From Streptomyces albus subsp. chlorinus (GTDB lineage Bacteria; Actinomycetota; Actinomycetes; Streptomycetales; Streptomycetaceae): DNA of 40,150 bases. The DNA lies in assembly GCF_013302895.1 (NCBI RefSeq), contig NZ_VJOK01000001.1, positions 1,935,421 through 1,975,570 of the forward strand, read 5' to 3'. Positions 10,233 to 20,433 of the stretch are shown here, piece after piece (within the stretch, counting starts at the first letter, position 1; each line of letters begins with the position of its first letter). Both the position numbers and the translations under genes were made by a program. Below the pieces are notes generated by a model, which saw nothing but the letters and a program-made list of their open reading frames with translations, had not been told where the DNA came from and did no database searches.

Positions 10233-10643
10233 TCACGGCAGGTCGGTGCGGCCCAGCCACGCGGGCTTGACCGGCACCCCGTCCGGGTACCGCTCCACGT
10301 CCGGCACCTCCGGGTCCGGCTCCACGGACTCCTCCGCCGGTGCGGGGCGTTCGGGGGGTTCGGCCGGGGCCTCGGAGTCCTCCAGCAGCTCCGCCACCTG
10401 GAACCGGGTGCCGAAGGTCTCGTACGAGCCGTCCACGACCAGCAGGAAGCCCTCGCCGGTCCGGAAGAGCCGCCGGCGCCGGGGACTTCTGGGGTGCTCG
10501 GGCCGGTAGTGCCGGGCGCGGCGGTGCAACGCCTCCATGGCCTCCTCGCGGGTGCCCTCCACATGCCCGATCACATGGGCCACCAGGTGCTTGTTCTCGC
10601 CCATGCCCACGGTGTACTCCGCGACCAGGCCCCACGTCGTCAT
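10233..10643 (-). CDS. Conserved hypothetical protein, 136 aa
   Basis: I cannot name the family. ATG 10643 is preceded by GAAGGGA, and third-position G/C is strong. Residues 1-60 look like a small alpha/beta domain (VAEYTVGMGENKHLVAHVIG, then TREEAMEALHRRARHY). Residues 60-95 continue with a beta-hairpin (RTGEGFLLVVDGSYETFGTR, then FQVAELLED). The C-terminus is acidic and Pro-rich. No signal peptide is seen. It is convergent with the B12 operon and stands alone. Confidence 0.75.
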   Translation of the reverse strand: MTTWGLVAEYTVGMGENKHLVAHVIGHVEGTREEAMEALHRRARHYRPEHPRSPRRRRLFRTGEGFLLVVDGSYETFGTRFQVAELLEDSEAPAEPPERPAPAEESVEPDPEVPDVERYPDGVPVKPAWLGRTDLP

Positions 10644-10713
10644 ACGTCCCTTCCCCTCTCCCCCGTCCCCTACTTCCCCCTCGTCCCCTCTCCGCCCTCT
10701 CCCGCAGCCCACC

Positions 10714-10893
10714 CTAGGCCCCGTCCCACAGCGCGGTGCCGTGCCCCCGCACCAGGGCGGTGATCCGGGCGAGCGCCTCCCCGACGGGCAGCGGCGCGGG
10801 GCGGCGGCCGTCCCGCAGACGCGGGGCGACCCGGCCCGCACCGGCCTCACGCGGGCCGACGACCGCCTGGTACGGGACCAGGCGGGCCCGCCC
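10714..10893 (-). pseudogene. Remnant of a class II tRNA synthetase anticodon-binding domain (ThrRS-like)
   Basis: Reading leftwards, an open stretch ending at TAG 10716-10714 encodes LVPYQAVVGPREAGAGRVAP then RLRDGRRPAPLPVGEALARI and TALVRGHGTALWDGA. This is the C-terminal end of a HGTP-type anticodon-binding domain as found in threonyl-tRNA synthetase: the VVGxRE...VRLRDGRR...PVxEALARI pattern. Nothing of the catalytic core remains, and upstream sequence loses similarity near 10893. It is too short to be functional and has no start codon with a ribosome-binding site. Confidence 0.6.
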
Positions 10894-10979
10894 TCCCGCT
10901 GCGCGTCGATCCCGGCAGCGGCCTCACCGACGCGGAACTGGCCCGCCTGGCCGAGTGGTTCCGCTCCCAGGAGCCCTGA
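10893..10979 (+). pseudogene. Short coding remnant, EACC1-like tail
   Basis: Opposite in direction to the synthetase remnant and abutting it, the frame LPLRVDPGSGLTDAELARLA followed by EWFRSQEP ends at TGA 10977. It has strong G/C third-position bias and no start codon. The DAELARLAEWFR pattern resembles the effector-associated EACC1 component family, but 28 residues are too few to be sure. The following 210 bp to the next gene show no recognisable gene; a weak TACGAT -10 box lies at 11109-11114. Confidence 0.35.
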
Positions 10980-11190
10980 CAGCCGCGGCGGCTCCCGCCG
11001 GCAGCACCGAGACCCGCGGCCCGCACCGGTGTGACCTGCGACGACGCGGAACGGGGCATTCCCGCACACTCCTCCGGCCGGGCTGGACGCCGCGGGCGTG
11101 GCCCTGGGTACGATCACCGCACCGCGGCTGCGGCCGGGCCCGGAGCAGGGCCGTGGCCGCCGCGGCTGAACGGGTAGCACGGGGGAATTC

Positions 11191-12591
11191 GTGTTCGGAA
11201 TAGTCAGGCCATGCCGGCACCGCCTGTCCGAGAGTCTCAGGACCGAATGGATGGCGCATCTGTGCGGGCTGTGTCTCGCGCTGCGGGGCGTCCACGGGCA
11301 GTTCGCCCGGCTGGTGACCAACTACGACGGGTTGCTCGTCTCCGTCCTCACCGACGCGCAGAGCGGGCGGGCCGCCGCCGCCCGCCGTACCGCGGGCCCC
11401 TGCCCCCTGCGGGGCATGCGGACGGCCACCGTCGCCCAGGGCGAGGGCGCCCGGCTGGCCGCCTCGGTCTCACTGGTGCTGGCCTCGGCGAAGGTACGGG
11501 ACCACATCGCCGACCGGAACGGGCTGCTGCGCCGCCGCCCGGTGGCCGCGGCGGCCCGCCGCGTCGCGGCCGGCTGGGACCGGGCCGGCGCCCGCTCGGG
11601 CGGCGCCGTCGGTTTCGACACGGCCGTCCTGCTCGACGCCGTGGACCGGCAGACCCACGTGGAGCGCGCCGCGGGGCCGGGCACACCGCTGACCGCCGTC
11701 ACCGAGCCGACCGAGACCGCCACGGCCGCGGCCTTCGCCCACACCGCCGTCCTGGCGGGCAAGCCCGGCAACGCGGCGCCCCTCGCCGAGGCGGGCCGCC
11801 TCTTCGGCCGCCTCGCCCACCTGCTGGACGCGGTCGAGGACCGCGCCCAGGACGCCGCCGAGGGTGCCTGGAACCCGCTGACCGCCACCGGCGCGGGTCT
11901 CACCGAAGCCCGCCGCCTGTGCGACGACGCCCTCCACGGCATCCGGCTGGCGCTGCGCGAGGTGGACTTCGCCGACCCCAAGCTCGCCCATGTCCTGCTG
12001 GTCCACGAATTGCCGCGCGCCGTGGACCGCGCGTTCGGCACGGTCCGGTGCGCCCACACGGGTCCCGGCCCGCACCCGGGCCCCGCCCCCGGCGCCCCGT
12101 ACCAGCAGGGCGTCCCCGCACAATCCCCGTACGGCCTGCCCCCGTACGGCCAGCCCCCGCACGGCCAGCCGCCGCACGGGCAGGCGCCGCACGGCCGGCA
12201 CGGGCAGCCTCCGTACGGCCAGGCGCCGCAGGGTCTCAACGGTCCCCAGCAGCCGTACGCGGGCGGCGGCCACACCCCGCCACCGGACGGCGGGCCGGGA
12301 GGCGGCGGCTGGGACGGCTGGGGCGGCGGGAGCGACGGTCCCGGCGGCCCGGAAGGACCGGTCGGCGGGTCCCCGCGTCCCGGCCGCAAGCCACCGCGCG
12401 GCTTCTGGGCGGGCTGCGCCGCCTTCGCCGGCCTGTGCTGCACCTGTCAGCTGTGCTGCGCCGAGGAGTACGAGGGCCCCTGGTCCCGCAAGAAGCGCGA
12501 GGGCAGCTGCCGCGACCTGTGCGACTGCTGCGACTGCTGTGAGTGCTGCAATTGCGACTGCAATTGCGACTGCGGCTGCTGCGACTGCTGA
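11191..12591 (+). CDS. DUF5685-type protein with Pro/Gly repeats and extreme Cys-rich tail, 466 aa
   Basis: GTG 11191 follows GGGGGA at good distance. Residues 1-285 form the conserved part, starting MFGIVRPCRHRLSESLRTEW and followed by HLCGLCLALRGVHG with a CxxC pair, then a long helical region. I recall this as DUF5685, sometimes seen near peptide-biosynthesis genes; function unknown. Residues about 290-350 are a low-complexity linker of PYGQPPHGQ-type repeats, followed by a Gly/Pro stretch. The tail has two Cys clusters: six Cys in GCAAFAGLCCTCQLCCAEE, then fifteen Cys among the last 28 residues in CDC, CEC and CNC units. That composition would bind several metal ions or be heavily cross-linked or lipidated; this is inference. 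No transmembrane segment is obvious. Confidence 0.85.
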   Translation: MFGIVRPCRHRLSESLRTEWMAHLCGLCLALRGVHGQFARLVTNYDGLLVSVLTDAQSGRAAAARRTAGPCPLRGMRTATVAQGEGARLAASVSLVLASAKVRDHIADRNGLLRRRPVAAAARRVAAGWDRAGARSGGAVGFDTAVLLDAVDRQTHVERAAGPGTPLTAVTEPTETATAAAFAHTAVLAGKPGNAAPLAEAGRLFGRLAHLLDAVEDRAQDAAEGAWNPLTATGAGLTEARRLCDDALHGIRLALREVDFADPKLAHVLLVHELPRAVDRAFGTVRCAHTGPGPHPGPAPGAPYQQGVPAQSPYGLPPYGQPPHGQPPHGQAPHGRHGQPPYGQAPQGLNGPQQPYAGGGHTPPPDGGPGGGGWDGWGGGSDGPGGPEGPVGGSPRPGRKPPRGFWAGCAAFAGLCCTCQLCCAEEYEGPWSRKKREGSCRDLCDCCDCCECCNCDCNCDCGCCDC

Positions 12592-12769
12592 GTCCCCCGA
12601 GGCACCGGACCGGGGCTGCAAGGAGCCGTCAAGAAGACCGCAAGGATTCCGACAGCGGCCGCGGGCATGCCCCTCTTCGCGAAGACAAGCAGCAACGACA
12701 TCGCGGAGACGGGGGTATCCCAATTTGTCTGCGTTCGACGCTTCACGCGGGCCGCGCCAGTGGCTCACC

Positions 12770-13939
12770 ATGACGGATCGGAAGACCGTGCTGGTCGTCG
12801 TGCACACGGTGGTCTACGGACGGCGGCTGCTCGACATCTTCCCCCTGCTGGGAGGGGACTTCCGCGTCCAGGTGCTGTTCACGGCGCCGCCGCACGCGTT
12901 CCGGAACGGGGTGGAGGAGTTCCTGCGCGGCCTGGGCGGTCCGGTGCTGCCGTGGCACAAGGCCGTACGGATGCGCTTCGACCTCGCGCTGGCCGCCGGG
13001 CCGCGCGGCATGCAGGAGGTGCGGGCGCCGGTCATCACCGTGCCGCACGGGGCGAACTTCCTGAAGCGGATGGTCGGCCGGGCCGGCTCGCAGGTGCCGG
13101 GGCTGCGCCGGGACGATCTGGCGCCGGGCGGGCGGCTGCCGGCCGCGGTCGTCCTCGCCCACCGGGCCGACGCACGGGAGCTGGCCCGTACGTTCTCCGC
13201 CGCCGTACCGCGCGCGGTGGTGGCGGGCGACCCGGTACGGGACCGGATGGTGGCCAGCCTCCCCCTGCGGGACCGCTACCGCCGCGCACTGGGGCTGGCG
13301 CCGGGCGAACGGCTGCTGGCGCTGACGACGACCTGGGGCCCGCGGTCCTTCTTCACCCGCTTCGAGGCCCTGCTGCCCTGGCTCGCCGCCCAGGCGCGGA
13401 GCAGCGGCATCCGGGTCGCGGTGCTGATCCACACCAACGTGTGGGCGGGGCACGGGGCGTGGCAGGTGCGGGCGTGGCTGTCCCGCTGCCGCGAGGCGGG
13501 CGTCCACCTGGTCCCCGCGACCGCCGACTGGCGTCCGTACGTCCTGAGCGCGGACTGGATCGTGGGGGACCACGGCTCCGCGACGCTGTACGGAACGCTC
13601 GCCGGGGTGCCGATCCTGCTCGCGGCGACACCCCAGGAGGAGATCAACCCGCACTCCCCCGCCGCCGCGCTCGCCCGTCTCGCCCCCGCGTTCACCCCCT
13701 CCCGGCCGCTGACCGAGCAACTCGCCTACGCGCGCGAGGAGTACCGGCTGGAGGAGTACGCACGCATCGCCGCGCGCATCAGCTCGCAGCCGGGCCGCTT
13801 CAGCCGGAACATGCGGGCCCTGATGTACCGGCACCTCGGCCTCGGCCAGCCCGCCTACCCGGCCGAGACCCGGCGGCTTCCGGCCCCCGCGCCGCTGGAC
13901 GGCGAGGACGCGGAAGAGGGGACGGAGGCTTCCGCCTGA
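12770..13939 (+). CDS. CDP-glycerol-/nucleotide-sugar-transferase-like protein, 389 aa
   Basis: The sequence starts with a Rossmann-type strand (TVLVVVHTVVYGRRLLDIFP) and has the two-lobed look of a GT-B enzyme. A second half contains ALTTTWGPRSFFTRFEALLP, then IRVAVLIHTNVWAGHG and SADWIVGDHGSATLYGTLAG. The GDHGS-xx-YG element resembles the TDYSS/DHGS segment of CDP-glycerol glycerophosphotransferases. Similar actinomycete proteins have often been mislabelled as translation initiation factor 2. The cytoplasmic role and acceptor are unknown. ATG 12770 has no clear ribosome-binding site; a TTG at 12725 in the same frame is an alternative. The gene lies 178 bp after the Cys-rich protein with no clear promoter. 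Confidence 0.75.
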   Translation: MTDRKTVLVVVHTVVYGRRLLDIFPLLGGDFRVQVLFTAPPHAFRNGVEEFLRGLGGPVLPWHKAVRMRFDLALAAGPRGMQEVRAPVITVPHGANFLKRMVGRAGSQVPGLRRDDLAPGGRLPAAVVLAHRADARELARTFSAAVPRAVVAGDPVRDRMVASLPLRDRYRRALGLAPGERLLALTTTWGPRSFFTRFEALLPWLAAQARSSGIRVAVLIHTNVWAGHGAWQVRAWLSRCREAGVHLVPATADWRPYVLSADWIVGDHGSATLYGTLAGVPILLAATPQEEINPHSPAAALARLAPAFTPSRPLTEQLAYAREEYRLEEYARIAARISSQPGRFSRNMRALMYRHLGLGQPAYPAETRRLPAPAPLDGEDAEEGTEASA

Positions 13940-14056
13940 GCGGAAGCCTCCGACGGATCGCGCGGGGGCCCGTGGGGGGCGGCCGGGCCCCCTCACGGGC
14001 CCTCCCGCCCTCGCCGGGCCCGGCCGCCCCCCCGGAGGCCCGGACGTATGGGGTGC

Positions 14057-16564
14057 CTACGGCGTCTCGGGCGTCCGCGGCCCCCCGGCCTCCTCGGCGT
14101 CGGAGGCTCCCGCCGCGGCGGGACCCGCCGTGGTGGGACCTGTTCCGGTGGGGTCCGCACCGGTGGGGTCCGCACCGGTGGGGTCCGCACCGGTCGAGTC
14201 CGCGCCGGGGAAATCCACCCCGGCGGCACCGGCTCCGGCGGGGTCCATCCCGGAGAGGTCCACCCCGGCGGCCTCCGTTCCTGCGGCCTCCGTCCCGGCG
14301 GGAACCGTCCCAGCCGCCTCCGTCCCAGCGGGAACCGTCTCGCCGGTATCCGTCCCGATTGCCCCCGTCGCGGTTCCCCGTTCACGGGTGTGGAGGGTGC
14401 GTAGCCGCTCCCGCATCCGGTTCGCGTCGCGGGAGCTGATGGGTTGCCATAGGGCGCGGGCCCGTTGGTAGTGCTCGGCCGCTGTTCCGGGGTCGTCCTG
14501 GGCCTCGGCGGCGAGGCCCAGCATCTCCAGGGTGCGTCCCTGCCAGTGGGTGGAGCCGGCGCCGGTGAAGGTCTCCAGTGCCCGCGTGAGTTCCTCGGTG
14601 CCGCGGAGCGTGTCGCCGGCCCGGCAGTGCGCGAGGCCGAGGAAGGCCAGTGCCCGCGTCTCGTCGTGCGGGTCCCGTACGGTCCCCAGCGCGCGGTGGG
14701 CGTGCGCGAAGTGGCCGACCGCCTCCTGCGGTGCCGAGCGCTCCAGCGCGATCTCGCCGAGGACGATGCGGGCGAGCGCGGCCCCCCGCACGTATCCGAT
14801 CCCCTCCCACACCTCGATGGCCTCGCGCAGGTAGGGCACGCCTTCGGCGCCCCGCCCCAACTCGAACTTGCACGCTCCCAGGCCGAGCAGCGCCTGACCG
14901 TACGGCCGTCGCGCGCCGTCGCGGCGGGCCGACTCCCGGGCCTGGTCGTACCACTCCGCCGCTTCGTCCAGTTGTCCGGCGCTGCTGAGGCCGGCCGCTC
15001 CCGAGGTGAGCATCTGGCGCTCGGCCGCACGGTCGTGCGCGCGGCGTGCCGCGTCCAGGCCGATGCGGTGGGCCGCGATCCAGTCCTCGTGGTGCCGCAG
15101 GCGCAGGAAGAGCGGCCACATGGCGTCGGTCAGCTGCCAGGCCGCCTCGTGCCAGCCCCGGGTGGCCGCCTCGCGCAGCAGGCTCATCAGGTCGGGCCGC
15201 TGGGCGGCCAGCCAGGCCAGCGCGGCCGGTGCGTCGTCGAAACGCTGCACGCGTGCGAGTGGCGTCGCGTGGTCCCGGGCCATCGGCTGCCGCGCCGGTA
15301 CCAGCAGCCGTTCGGCCTCCGCCACGGCCGCCAGGCGGACGTCGAAGGCCCGGCGCACGGTGGCCGCGCGGTCGGCCCGGCTCTGGGCGGCGTACGCGCG
15401 TTCACCGGCGTGCAGCCGCACCAGGTCGTGGAAGCGGTACCCGGCCTCGCCGTGGTCCTCCAGCAGGTTGGCCTCGACCAGCGCGTCCAGCCGCGTCTCC
15501 GCCTCCGCCGGTGTGACCTGGCAGACGGCGGCGGCCAGCCACCTGTCGAACGTCAGCACCGGCAGCAGCCCGAGGCCCCGGTACAGCTCGGCCGCCGGAC
15601 CGCTCAGGGCGGCGTAGGACTCGTCCAGCACTCCCCGCACGGCCCGTTCCCCTTTCACTTCGAGCACCGTCAGGCGCCGCCGGTCGCTGGAGAGCGCCTC
15701 GGCCATGGCCCGTACGGGCTGGCCGGGGCGGGCCGCCAGCCGGGCGGAGACGAGGCAGAGGGCCAGCGGCAGGCCCGCGCACAGGTCGACCACCCTCTTG
15801 GCCGCGGCGGCGTCCCGGGTGATGCGCTCGGCCCCCACGCCCCTGCACAGCAGTTCGGTCGCGGCTTTCGGCGGGAGGGAGCCGAGTTCGTGGAAGTCGG
15901 CTCCCTCGATCCCGAGGCCGGTCAGCCGCTGACGGCAGGTGACGACGACGAGGCTGCCCTCGCCCCCGGGCAGCAGGGAGCGCACCTGCGCCGCCGTGGA
16001 GGCGTTGTCCAGGAGGACGGCGATGCGCAGCTGTGCCGTCATCGAGCGCCACAGCGCCGCCTGCTCCGCGAGGCCGGTCGCGGCGGGTGCGCCCATGGCA
16101 CGGAGGAACTGCCCCAGTACCTCGCCGGGGCGGACCGCGCTGTCCAGCGTGTGCCCGCGGAGGTCGACGTAGAACTGGCCACCGGGGTAGGCGTCCGTCA
16201 ACTGCCTCAACCAGTGGGTGGCCACCGTCGTCTTGCCGATCCCGGCCGGGCCGGTGACCACGATCAGGGGTGACGCGGAGCCGGCCCGCCGGTCGCGGGC
16301 CGCTTCGAGCGCCCGCAGGTCGCCCTCCCGGTCGGTGAAGAGCCGGGAGACGGGCGGGAGTTGGCGGGGGACCGGCGTGGCCGCCGCGGGGAGGTGTGCG
16401 TGGATTCCGCCGTACACCTGGCCCGCCTGCACCGTGACGCCGGTGAGCGCGGCCTCCCCCGAGATGACGTTGTGCCGGGCTGCTTCGCGTCCTTCCCCTT
16501 CCCCTTCTCCTTCTTGTTCTCTTCCTCTTTCTCTTTCTTCCCTTTCCTCTCTGTCCTCGCTCAT
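14057..16564 (-). CDS. NB-ARC/TPR regulatory ATPase, 835 aa
   Basis: STAND-class protein without the DNA-binding SARP domain of AfsR. Residues 1-30 are a run of Glu, Arg and Gly. Residues 32-57 hold VISGEAALTGVTVQAGQVYG then GIH, an element often seen before NTPase modules in actinobacterial STAND proteins. The NB-ARC domain follows: Walker A GPAGIGKTT (105-113), Walker B RIAVLLDNAS (about 180-190), and GLPLAL near 287, then a winged-helix region. TPR-like repeats fill about 500-740. The last 95 residues are repetitive Gly/Thr/Pro/Ala sequence from tandem 15-bp DNA repeats. ATG 16564 is preceded by GGGAG. Such proteins oligomerise on ATP binding to switch on transcription or effectors; no effector is fused or adjacent here. 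Confidence 0.88.
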   Translation of the reverse strand: MSEDREEREERERGREQEGEGEGEGREAARHNVISGEAALTGVTVQAGQVYGGIHAHLPAAATPVPRQLPPVSRLFTDREGDLRALEAARDRRAGSASPLIVVTGPAGIGKTTVATHWLRQLTDAYPGGQFYVDLRGHTLDSAVRPGEVLGQFLRAMGAPAATGLAEQAALWRSMTAQLRIAVLLDNASTAAQVRSLLPGGEGSLVVVTCRQRLTGLGIEGADFHELGSLPPKAATELLCRGVGAERITRDAAAAKRVVDLCAGLPLALCLVSARLAARPGQPVRAMAEALSSDRRRLTVLEVKGERAVRGVLDESYAALSGPAAELYRGLGLLPVLTFDRWLAAAVCQVTPAEAETRLDALVEANLLEDHGEAGYRFHDLVRLHAGERAYAAQSRADRAATVRRAFDVRLAAVAEAERLLVPARQPMARDHATPLARVQRFDDAPAALAWLAAQRPDLMSLLREAATRGWHEAAWQLTDAMWPLFLRLRHHEDWIAAHRIGLDAARRAHDRAAERQMLTSGAAGLSSAGQLDEAAEWYDQARESARRDGARRPYGQALLGLGACKFELGRGAEGVPYLREAIEVWEGIGYVRGAALARIVLGEIALERSAPQEAVGHFAHAHRALGTVRDPHDETRALAFLGLAHCRAGDTLRGTEELTRALETFTGAGSTHWQGRTLEMLGLAAEAQDDPGTAAEHYQRARALWQPISSRDANRMRERLRTLHTRERGTATGAIGTDTGETVPAGTEAAGTVPAGTEAAGTEAAGVDLSGMDPAGAGAAGVDFPGADSTGADPTGADPTGADPTGTGPTTAGPAAAGASDAEEAGGPRTPETP
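14146..14190. repeat. Three exact 15-bp tandem repeats in the NB-ARC gene
   Basis: CGGTGGGGTCCGCAC occurs three times without change (14146-14160, 14161-14175, 14176-14190), with degenerate copies on both sides up to about 14345. On the coding strand this gives repeated GADPT and VPAGTEAAG units. The repeat number is likely variable between strains. Confidence 0.9.
16493..16557. repeat. 65-bp polypyrimidine/polypurine tract
   Basis: Almost uninterrupted C/T on the plus strand (purine on the coding strand) encodes the Glu/Arg/Gly-rich N-terminus of the NB-ARC protein. It is strikingly low in G+C contrast to the surroundings and lies just inside the start codon. Such tracts can form triplexes or slip during replication. 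Confidence 0.85.
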
Positions 16565-16701
16565 CCCCCGCTCCCGTCCGACGCCTCAGCGGATGCCATG
16601 GGCATATGACACAGGTTCTCCGTGGTCTCTCTATGCCCTACCCATCGGTCGTCACCTCAACGAGCATGAGCGGCGCACGAGTTCGGACAAGCCGAGGTGA
16701 C

Positions 16702-16775
16702 GGCCCCACCGGTTTCCCACCCGTTCCCCACCGGTTCCCCACCGGTTCGCCATCGGTTCGCCACCGGTCTCCCGG
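16702..16775. repeat. Tandem CACCGGTTCCC repeats, 11-12 bp, about six copies
   Basis: Between the divergent NB-ARC and DUF1206 genes the unit CACCGGTTCSCC repeats with small changes (CCCACCGGTTTCCC, CCACCCGTTCCC, CCACCGGTTCCC, CCACCGGTTCGCC, CCATCGGTTCGCC, CCACCGGTCTCC). It contains the palindrome ACCGGT. It may be a regulatory array or only slippage; the rest of the 300-bp gap shows no other feature. Confidence 0.7.
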
Positions 16776-16864
16776 CCGGGCGCCGCGGCCTGTGGGCGTG
16801 TCCATGCCGCTCCGGGGCACCCGCTGTCGCAGAACCAGGCAGCGCGGAAGGCAGGGAGGGTGCC

Positions 16865-17803
16865 ATGGAGATGTCCGTGCCGTGGTTCCGCGGCGGTCGC
16901 GGGAGCGGTCCCAGAGGCAGCCGTGGGGGCGGCTCCCGGAGCGGGCGCGGGGGCACCGGTTCGAGAAGGTGGCGGCGCGGGCCGGGTGCGGCGCGGGCCA
17001 GGGAGGAGGCGCGACCCGTCCTCGGTGGGGCCGCGCGGGCCGGTTTCCTGGCGCGGGGCGTCATCTACCTGCTGATCGGCGTCCTCGCCCTCCAGGTGGC
17101 GTTCGCCGACGGGCGGAAGGGAGGCGGCCAGGCCGACCGGGGCGGCGCGCTCAAGGAGGTCGCCGGGCAGCCGTTCGGGGCGCTCGTGCTGTGGGCGCTC
17201 GGGCTGGCGCTGGCCGGGATGGCCCTGTGGCGGCTGGCGGAGGCGGCCTGGGGCGTCACCGAACCGGGCGGGCACAGGGTGCGCGCCCGTCTGCTGTCGG
17301 CGGCGCGCGGCGTCTTCTACGCGTTCGTCGCCTACTCGGTGCTGGCCTTCGCCGTCGGGGACAAGGGCAGCGGGAGCGGCGCGTCCGACAGGCAGTCGCA
17401 GGACGTGACGGCGAAGGTGCTGGGCCTGCCCGCCGGGCAGTGGCTGGCCGGCGTCGTGGGCGTGGCCGTGATGGTCGCCGGGGTGGTGATGGCCGTGCGC
17501 GCCGCACTGCGCAAGTACCACAAGCAGCTGAGGACCGGGCGGATGTCCGCGGGCCAGCGAAGGTTCGTCGACCTGACGGGGGTAGTGGGCGGTCTGGCGC
17601 GCGGGCTGGTGTTCGCGGCGGCGGGCGTCTTCCTGCTCCGCGCCGCGCTGACGTACGAGCCGCGGCGGGCCAAGGGCCTGGACGACACCCTGCGCGCCTT
17701 CACCGAGACTCCGGCGGGGCCGTGGCTGCTGGTCGCGGTGGCGGTGGGGCTGGCGTTCTTCGGCGTCTACTCGTTCGCGGTGGCCCGCTGGCGCAGGACC
17801 TGA
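16865..17803 (+). CDS. DUF1206 membrane protein, 312 aa
   Basis: The ATG at 16865 follows GGGAGGG at about 7 nt. Residues 1-50 are Gly/Arg/Ser-rich and basic. Then come three related units, each of two hydrophobic helices: ARAGFLARGVIYLLIGVLAL; a second beginning near ARGVFYAFVAYSVLAFAVGD; and a third from LTGVVGGLARGLVFAAAG. This three-fold repeat with ARG(V/F)xY at the helix starts is characteristic of DUF1206, giving about six transmembrane segments. Function unknown. It is divergent from the NB-ARC gene and convergent with icd, with a shared terminator between. Confidence 0.88.
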   Translation: MEMSVPWFRGGRGSGPRGSRGGGSRSGRGGTGSRRWRRGPGAARAREEARPVLGGAARAGFLARGVIYLLIGVLALQVAFADGRKGGGQADRGGALKEVAGQPFGALVLWALGLALAGMALWRLAEAAWGVTEPGGHRVRARLLSAARGVFYAFVAYSVLAFAVGDKGSGSGASDRQSQDVTAKVLGLPAGQWLAGVVGVAVMVAGVVMAVRAALRKYHKQLRTGRMSAGQRRFVDLTGVVGGLARGLVFAAAGVFLLRAALTYEPRRAKGLDDTLRAFTETPAGPWLLVAVAVGLAFFGVYSFAVARWRRT

Positions 17804-17884
17804 GGGCGGGCGGCCTGAGAGCCAGGCAGCCTGCAGGGAGTGGCCTGAAGGGGGTGGCCTGACACGGGAGGCCCGAATGCGGAC

Positions 17885-17960
17885 GGTCCGGTTTCCGGCC
17901 GCCACCATGTGTGGGTCCGGTTTCCGGCCGCCCCCCCCCCGAAGTGGGTTCCGGCCGCCC
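17885..17960. repeat. Direct repeats of GGTCCGGTTTCCGGCCGCC
   Basis: Two exact 19-bp copies (17885-17903, 17914-17932) are followed by a ten-C run and a partial third copy GGGTTCCGGCCGCC. They lie in the gap downstream of both DUF1206 and icd; no gene is visible. Confidence 0.8.
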
Positions 17961-17979
17961 CCGGGGGCCGGGTACGCGG

Positions 17980-18020
17980 GAGGGCCCCGGCGGCGGTCGG
18001 ACACCGCCACCGGGGCCCTC
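17980..18020. terminator. Bidirectional hairpin terminator between DUF1206 and icd
   Basis: GAGGGCCCCGG (17980-17990) plus GGCGGT (17992-17997) pair with ACCGCC (18003-18008) and CCGGGGCCCTC (18010-18020): 17 pairs with one C/A mismatch and a 5-nt loop. It lies 39 bp from the icd stop. No long T-run is present on either strand. Confidence 0.8.
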
Positions 18021-18058
18021 TCATACGCGAGGGGACCGGCCCCGGCTCCGGCTCCGGT

Positions 18059-20311
<2,253 letters not shown>

Positions 20312-20319
20312 TTACATCG

Positions 20320-20333
20320 TCTCGATATCAAGA
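20320..20333. promoter_or_regulatory. Palindrome upstream of icd
   Basis: TCTCGATATCAAGA is symmetrical except for one of seven base pairs, with core GATATC. It is AT-rich in a GC-rich setting, 42 bp upstream of the icd GTG. This is the size and place of a dimeric repressor site, but the regulator is unknown. Confidence 0.45.
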
Positions 20334-20433
20334 TATCCCGTGCCGCAGCGCACGGGGACAGCGGCCCGCACATGCGCTGCCCCGCAGGCCACGGGCGGCT
20401 CCGGGGCCGGTCGGGCTCCCGGACGCGCGGGGC

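Noticed and set aside
16702..16775. Possible CRISPR array
   Set aside because: Units are 11-12 bp without spacers of unique sequence, and no cas genes are near.
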